In this document: positions 59,037-64,000 of the stretch, piece by piece
Layout: each line of letters begins with the position of its first letter
Numbering within the stretch: position 1 is the stretch's first letter
From: JADLGL01 sp963732865
GTDB taxonomy: Bacteria > Pseudomonadota > Alphaproteobacteria > Rhizobiales > Kaistiaceae
Length of the DNA stretch: 64,000 nt
NCBI GenBank assembly: GCA_963732865.1
Contig: CAVTBC010000004.1
Location: forward strand, 806,001 to 870,000
Direction of reading: 5' to 3'
Program-made: the position numbers and the translations under genes
The notes under the pieces: model-generated
What the model was told of the DNA's origin: nothing
Seen by the model: the letters and a program-made list of their open reading frames with translations, nothing else
Databases searched by the model: none

Positions 59037-59045
59037 TCCCGAACC

Positions 59046-61701
59046 TTAGCCCGCCGGCACCGTCTCGGAATCGTTGCCGGCCTTGGCCGACTTCTTCCCG
59101 GACTTGGCCGGCGCCTTCTTTTTGGCGGCTGGCTTTTTGGCGGCGGGCTTCTTGGCGGCTGTCCGGCCACCACGTTTGCCGGGCCCCGCCTCGGCCTTCT
59201 TGGCGATCAGCGGCAACGCTTCGGCGAGCGTGATCTTCTCCGGGTCCGATCCGCGCGGCAGGGTGGCGTTGATCTTGCCGTGATTGACATAGGGCCCGTA
59301 GCGCCCAGCGCGGACGGTGACGGCGCCGCCGTCGGGATGGTCGCCGAGAGACTGGATCACCTGCGCAGAATCGCGGCGACCGCCGCCCTGCTTCTTCTCG
59401 GCGATCAGGCTGACGGCGCGGTTGATGCCGACGGTAAACACTTCCTCGGCCAAATCGAGATTGGCGTAGGTCCCGTCATGCAGGACGAAGGGCCCATAGC
59501 GACCGATGCCGGCGGTAATTGGTTTGCCGGATTCGGGATGCAGGCCGACGTCGCGCGGCAACGCCAGCAGCGACAGCGCCGCCTCAAGGTCGATCGTCGC
59601 CGGATCGAAGCCCTTCGGGATATTGGCGCGCTTCGGCTTCTCGTCGCCTTCCGCCTCGCCAAGCTGGAGATAGGGGCCGAAACGCCCGACGCGGACGGAA
59701 ACCTCAAGTCCCAATTCTGGATCGAGGCCTATCACCCTTGTGCCGTCAGCGATTTCCTTGCCCGGCTCATCACCGGAAGCGACCGCCAGCTGGCGCGTGA
59801 AGCGGCACTCGGGATAATTGGAGCAGCCGATGAAGGCGCCGAATTTGCCGACCTTGAGCGATAGCCTGCCGCTCTCGCAGGACGGACATTTGCGCGGATC
59901 GCTGCCGTCACCCTTGTCCGGGAAAATATGCGGACCGAGGAGCTCGTTGAGGGCCTCGAGCACCTCCGAGACGCGCAAATCCTTGATGTCGTCGACTTGG
60001 GCCGAGAAGGCCTTCCAGAAATCGCGCAGCACTTCGCGCCAGGAAAGTTCGCCGGCTGAGATGCGGTCGAGCTGTTCCTCGAGGTCGGCGGTGAAATCAT
60101 AGCCGACATAGCGGGCGAAGAAGCTTTCGAGGAAGGCGGTGACGAGGCGGCCCTTGTCCTCAGGGATGAGGCGTTTCTTGTCGAGGCGGACATAGCCCCG
60201 GTCGCGCAGCACCGAGAGGGTCGAGGTGTAGGTGGACGGCCGGCCGATGCCGATCTCTTCCATCTTCTTGATGAGCGTCGCCTCGGTGTAACGCGGGGGC
60301 GGCTCGGTGAAATGCTGGTCGGTGGCGATGCCGTGCTCGGTCAGCGCCTCGCCCTGCGCCATTTCCGGCAGGCGCGCAGAATCCTCATCTTCATCGTCGT
60401 CGCGGCCTTCCTGATAGAGCGTGAGGAAGCCGTCGAACTTGATGACCTGGCCGGTGGCGCGCAGCAGCACTTCCTTGCCGCCCTGGCGCGCGGCGATGTC
60501 GGCCGTCGTGCGCTCGATGTCGGCCGACGCCATCTGGCACGCGACTGTGCGCCGCCAGATCAGCTCATAGAGGCGGGCGGCATCCGGCTCAACGACGCGG
60601 GCAACGTCCGCCGGCCGTCGAGCGACGTCGGTCGGGCGGATCGCCTCATGCGCCTCCTGGGCGTTCTTGGCTTTGACGAAATAGCGGCGCGGCGCCTCGG
60701 GGACGTAGCGGTCGCCATAGTCGCGGCCGATCTGCGCGCGGATCGAGGTCACGGCCTCGGGCGCGAGGTCGACGCCATCGGTGCGCATATAGGTGATGAG
60801 GCCGACGGTCTCGCCGCCGAGGTCGACGCCTTCATAGAGGCGCTGGGCGATCTGCATCGTCCGGGCCGCGGCGAAGCCGAGCTTGCGCGAAGCTTCCTGC
60901 TGCAGCGTCGATGTGGTGAAGGGCGGATAGGGATTGCGCTTCTGCGCCTTCGCTTCGACGTTCGATACGGCGTAGGACGCGCCCTTCAGAACCGCCTCAA
61001 TCGTGCGGCGCGGAAACTTCGCTCGGAATATCAAGCCGGCCAAGCTTCTTGCCTTCGGCGCCGACAACGCGGGCGGTGAAGCGCGCATTGCGGGGCGTTT
61101 CGAGTGTGGCGACGATCGACCAATATTCCTGCGGCCTGAAGATCTCGATTTCGCTCTCGCGGTCACAGACGAGGCGGAGCGCCACGGATTGAACGCGGCC
61201 GGCCGAACGCGCGCCGGGCAGCTTGCGCCAGAGGACCGGCGACAGGGTGAAGCCGACGAGATAGTCGAGGGCGCGGCGGGCGAGATAGGCGTCGACTAGC
61301 GCTTCATCGATCTGGCGCGGCGCGGCGATGGCGTCGAGGATTGCCTGCTTGGTGACGGCATTGAAGACGACCCGTTCAACCGGCTTGTCTTTCAGGACCT
61401 TCTTGGCGCGCAGCACTTCGAGCACGTGCCAGGAAATCGCTTCGCCCTCACGATCCGGGTCGGTGGCGAGGATGACGCGGTCGGCATTCTTAACGGCGCT
61501 GGCGATATCGGACAGCCGCTTCTGCGCCTTGGCATCGACTTGCCACGACATCGCGAAATCTTCATCCGGCCGGACCGAGCCGTCCTTAGCCGGCAAGTCG
61601 CGGACATGGCCATAGGAGGCCAGGACCTCGTAGTCCTTGCCCAGATATTTGTTGATGGTCTTCGCCTTGGCGGGCAATTCGACGATGACGACGTGCTTCA
61701 A
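59046..61701 (-). CDS. topA: DNA topoisomerase I, reading frame broken near 61005-61020
   Basis: Type IA topoisomerase that relaxes negative supercoils. The N-terminal part (from ATG 61701) has HVVIVELPAKAKTINKYLG (Toprim start; PA where PS is usual), ATDPDREGEAISWHV and LPGARSAGRVQSVAL. The frame then ends after LGRLDIPSEVSA, while the overlapping frame continues TIEAVLKGASYAVSNVEAK and KRNPYPPFTTSTLQQEASRKL and YEGVDLGGETVGLITYMRTDG, with active-site Tyr. It contains zinc-finger repeats (CPSCESGRLSLKVGKFGAF) and a lysine-rich tail. A one-base indel would restore about 885 codons. Because topA is normally essential, sequence error is the first explanation. Confidence 0.9.
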
Positions 61702-61910
61702 CGCGGATTCCTAGCTGTCCAGGGCAAACGGGCCACGGCCTGGATCGTCCTCGCCGCCGAGGACAATCACTATCGAACGTGGGCTGTCAAATAAGCGATG
61801 GTTGCGGCAGCTGGCCGAAACGGCAGATGGGGACGCCCACAGCCGACTTCCAGCCCAGCTTTTCCGCCGCCTCCGACACCGGGCTACGCCCGGTGAAAAA
61901 AGCGCGGCCG

Positions 61911-63029
61911 CTAGACCAGCGAGACGCGCTGGCCGGCGTGGCGCTCGATGCGGCCGGCGAGATCGAGCTCGATCAGCACCAACTGCACTTCGCTCGGCTT
62001 CAGGCCGGTGAAGCGGATGATATCGTCGACATCGATCGGCGCGGGACCAAGCGCTTCGATGACCCGGCCGCGTGCCGTTTCGATGCCGGCGATCTCCTGC
62101 GGGGGCGATGCGGCGTGCTCGCGGAACGTCCGAACGGGAGCTGCGAGCGGCGCGCGCAGCATGGGCTCGACGACGGCGACGATGTCGTCCACCTCGGTGA
62201 CAACCGTCGCGCCGTCCTTGAGGAGGCGATTGGTGCCGGCTGCGCGCGGATCAAGCGGCGATCCGGGCACGGCGAAAACGGTGCGGCCCTGTTCGCCGGC
62301 GAATCGCGCCGTGATGAGCGTGCCGGAACGGTCGGCTGCTTCGATAACGACGACGCCGAGCGACAGGCCCGACACGATGCGGTTGCGGCGCGGGAAATCG
62401 CGGGCGCGCGGCTCGAGGCCCAACTGCGTTTCGGAGATGAGCGCGCCGCCTTCGGCGATGATGCGTTGGGCGAGCGGCGCGTTCTCGGGCGGATAGATGC
62501 GGTCGAGTCCACCGGCGAAGACGGCGACGGTGCCGCTCTCCAGCGCCGCTTCATGCGCGGCGGCGTCGATGCCCCTGGCAAGGCCGGAGACGACGGCGAG
62601 GCCGCGCGCGCCGAGATCGCGGGCCAGCTTGGCGGCGATCTTGCGGCCGCTGACGGAGGCATTGCGCGAGCCGACGATGGCGATCATCGGCTGCTGCAGA
62701 ATTGCGCTGGCGCCCATGACGCTGATGAGCGGTGGCGCCGTGTCAATTTCCGCCAGCCAGTGCGGATAGTCAGGCTCGCCCAGGGCGATCAGCCGGGCGC
62801 CGAGATCGTCGATCGCCGACAACTCGGCTTCCGCCTGTTCGGCCGGGCAGATGCGAATGCGGCGGCCGACGCGGCGCGCAATCGCCGGGAGGGCGTCGAG
62901 CGCCGCCGAGGCCGTGCCGTAATTGGCGAGGAGATCGCGGAACGTCGCGGGGCCGATATTGTCGCTGCGGATGAGACGCAGCCAGGCGAGGCGCTGCTGG
63001 CTGCTGAGTTCGGTCCCGTCGTCCGCCAT
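61911..63029 (-). CDS. dprA: DNA-processing protein DprA
   Basis: 372 residues. It loads RecA on incoming single-stranded DNA during natural transformation. The Rossmann-like core is clear: AIVGSRNASVSGRKIAAKLA, VVSGLARGIDAAAHEAAL, TVAVFAGGLDRIYPPEN, GALISETQLGLEPRARDFPRRNRIVSGLS and VVVIEAADRSGTLITARFAGEQGR. A C-terminal winged-helix-like part (DVDDIIRFTGLKPSEVQL) follows. ATG at 63029 overlaps the plsY stop (TGATG), so the genes are translationally coupled. It precedes topA on the same strand with a 209-bp gap that holds no clear gene. Confidence 0.95.
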   Translation of the reverse strand: MADDGTELSSQQRLAWLRLIRSDNIGPATFRDLLANYGTASAALDALPAIARRVGRRIRICPAEQAEAELSAIDDLGARLIALGEPDYPHWLAEIDTAPPLISVMGASAILQQPMIAIVGSRNASVSGRKIAAKLARDLGARGLAVVSGLARGIDAAAHEAALESGTVAVFAGGLDRIYPPENAPLAQRIIAEGGALISETQLGLEPRARDFPRRNRIVSGLSLGVVVIEAADRSGTLITARFAGEQGRTVFAVPGSPLDPRAAGTNRLLKDGATVVTEVDDIVAVVEPMLRAPLAAPVRTFREHAASPPQEIAGIETARGRVIEALGPAPIDVDDIIRFTGLKPSEVQLVLIELDLAGRIERHAGQRVSLV

Positions 63030-63646
63030 CAGGCCCGGCTGCCGATCCGGCTTTCGGTGCCGTCGAGGAGGCGCCTGATATTGCCGAGATGGCGAAGCCA
63101 GAGGATGACCGTGATGCAGGCGGTCATGAAGGCCCATTCCGGCTTGCCGGTCACCAGCATGACGATCGGGACGGTGACGCTCGCGGTGAGGGCGGCGAGC
63201 GAAGAATAGCGGGAGCCGAAGGCGACGCCGAGCCACACGACGGCGAAAATGGCGGCCGCCGGCCAGTAGAGGCCAAGCGCAACGCCAAGATAGGTGGCGA
63301 CGCCCTTGCCGCCGCGGAAGCCGATCCACAGCGGAAAGATGTGGCCGAGGAAGACGCCAATGCCGGCGGCGCCGGCAAGCAGCCCGTCCCACCATACGCC
63401 CGCAAGCACCACGGCAACGGTGCCTTTGCCGGCGTCGAGCAGGAAAGTGAAGAAAGCCAGATCGCGCCGGCCGGTGCGCAGCACGTTCGTCGCGCCGATA
63501 TTGTGCGAGCCGATATTGCGGATGTCCCCCAGGCCAGCGAAGCGGGTGAGGATAAGCCCGAAGGGAACGGAGCCGATCAGATAGCCGAGGATACCTGCGA
63601 CCAGCAGTGCCGTCGCCGATCCCTGAACAAAAGTCGGTGTGACCAT
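63029..63646 (-). CDS. plsY: Glycerol-3-phosphate acyltransferase PlsY
   Basis: 205 residues. It transfers an acyl group from acyl-phosphate to glycerol-3-phosphate in phospholipid synthesis. Five-helix membrane protein with all three conserved loops: GSVPFGLILTRFAG, IGSHNIGATNVLRTGRRDLAF and LLDAGKGTVAVVLAG (motif KG), plus FPLWIGFRGGKGVATYLGV. The ATG start at 63646 fits the first helix. It is followed by dprA in the usual Hyphomicrobiales order. Confidence 0.96.
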   Translation of the reverse strand: MVTPTFVQGSATALLVAGILGYLIGSVPFGLILTRFAGLGDIRNIGSHNIGATNVLRTGRRDLAFFTFLLDAGKGTVAVVLAGVWWDGLLAGAAGIGVFLGHIFPLWIGFRGGKGVATYLGVALGLYWPAAAIFAVVWLGVAFGSRYSSLAALTASVTVPIVMLVTGKPEWAFMTACITVILWLRHLGNIRRLLDGTESRIGSRA

Positions 63647-63742
63647 CGCGGCAGTCCGTTCGTCGCTTTGTGCCGCGGGACGGTACCTCTAGTGCAAATC
63701 AGCGGCAACAAGTGTGTGACGGTTTGCGGCCGGTTGGCCCGA

Positions 63743-64000
63743 TCAATCCCGTGCGTAACCGACCGCTTGCGCCTGTGCCTCGTCGGCAAAGCAAATGAGG
63801 TTGCGCGGCTGCGCCTGGCGCGGCTGGCGGCTGTAGATGCGGTGATGCCGCTTGTCGCCGATGACGAAGGAATTGATCTCGGTGTCGCAATAGAAGCAAC
63901 GCATGACCGGCTCGGCATATTTCACATAGCTGAACTTGTCGCGCATATGCGGCCGCTCCGACGGATCGCGGCTAATGCAGTTCTTGTTCGGGCATTTGAG
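63743..64000 (-). CDS. C-terminal end of a zinc-ribbon protein resembling the PyrI zinc domain (start outside window)
   Basis: The last 85 codons. LKCPNKNCISRDPSER followed later by CFYCDTEI gives a four-cysteine ribbon with CxxxxC...CxxC spacing like the C-terminal zinc domain of aspartate carbamoyltransferase regulatory chains (CPN-x-NCI...CxYC). A second stretch HHRIYSRQPRQAQPR, NLICFADEAQAQAVGYARD resembles an Ada-type metal-binding end. Neighbouring plsY is often preceded by pyrimidine genes, so a pyrBI-type link is plausible, but only the tail is visible and identity is uncertain. Confidence 0.5.
   Translation of the reverse strand, partial: LKCPNKNCISRDPSERPHMRDKFSYVKYAEPVMRCFYCDTEINSFVIGDKRHHRIYSRQPRQAQPRNLICFADEAQAQAVGYARD

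Noticed and set aside
58104..59864. 586-codon + strand frame opposite rnr and topA
   Set aside because: Antisense shadow of two well-supported genes; composition is typical of non-coding GC-rich frames and no domain is visible.
61779..63209. 476-codon + strand frame opposite dprA and plsY
   Set aside because: Antisense to dprA; arginine/aspartate-rich and without any recognisable domain.
1..64000. CRISPR array, insertion sequence or rRNA operon
   Set aside because: No regularly spaced direct repeats, no transposase or integrase-like protein and no rRNA signature were seen.

Overview
This is a GC-rich chromosomal segment from an alphaproteobacterium, most likely of the order Hyphomicrobiales (Rhizobiales). 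The strongest evidence is the essential cell-cycle circuitry at 47.5-55.1 kb: eipA, chpT, ctrA, a fliJ-like gene next to ctrA, and divK-pleD. The ctrA promoter region also carries a cluster of GANTC (CcrM) sites. The block pyrI-like C-terminus/plsY/dprA/topA/rnr/DUF983/rpmG at 55.5-64 kb is ordinary housekeeping DNA.

Layout. 0-3.9 kb: partial rluD-type pseudouridine synthase, a small membrane protein, tRNA-Glu(CTC), a dicarboxylate/amino-acid symporter and a CHAD protein. 3.9-46.2 kb: genes of a short-tailed (P22-like) phage lie in several separate blocks interleaved with apparently chromosomal genes. The phage blocks are (a) 3.9-6.7 kb, an XRE repressor with two mirrored operators, small early genes and a DnaA-domain-IV protein; (b) 10.7-12.3 kb, small and large terminase; (c) 14.8-16.8 kb, portal; (d) 29.5-32.0 kb, scaffold, coat and a small virion-type protein; (e) 35.0-36.5 kb, a broken first tail-fibre cassette; (f) 40.0-43.6 kb, a second tail-fibre cassette, GH24 lysozyme and small membrane lysis proteins; and possibly (g) 45.7-46.2 kb. 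All of these except the repressor and the small minus-strand early genes read on the + strand, and they keep the gene order of a phage late operon. The intervening DNA holds ABC transporters, rlmJ, outer-membrane and secreted proteins, a rhomboid protease, two GGDEF proteins, pyrE, and an island of a GT32-like glycosyltransferase, a methyltransferase and two sulfotransferase-like proteins lying between the two tail cassettes.

I see no integrase, no head-tail connector or ejection-protein genes, and two damaged tail genes. The simplest reading is therefore a decaying prophage broken up by host or acquired DNA; a domesticated particle-making set cannot be excluded. Two features are unusual. At four phage/host boundaries a phage gene meets a convergent gene with stop codons about 15 bp apart or overlapping. 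At five places an intrinsic terminator or hairpin sits upstream of a phage gene, in two cases only about 16-18 bp before the start codon, which leaves no space for a promoter.

The window also contains several broken reading frames: topA (frameshift), pleD (in-frame TAA just before GGEEF), a secreted protein at 27.5-28.5 kb, and two tail genes. Because topA is normally essential, sequencing or assembly error must be considered for all of them before calling pseudogenes.
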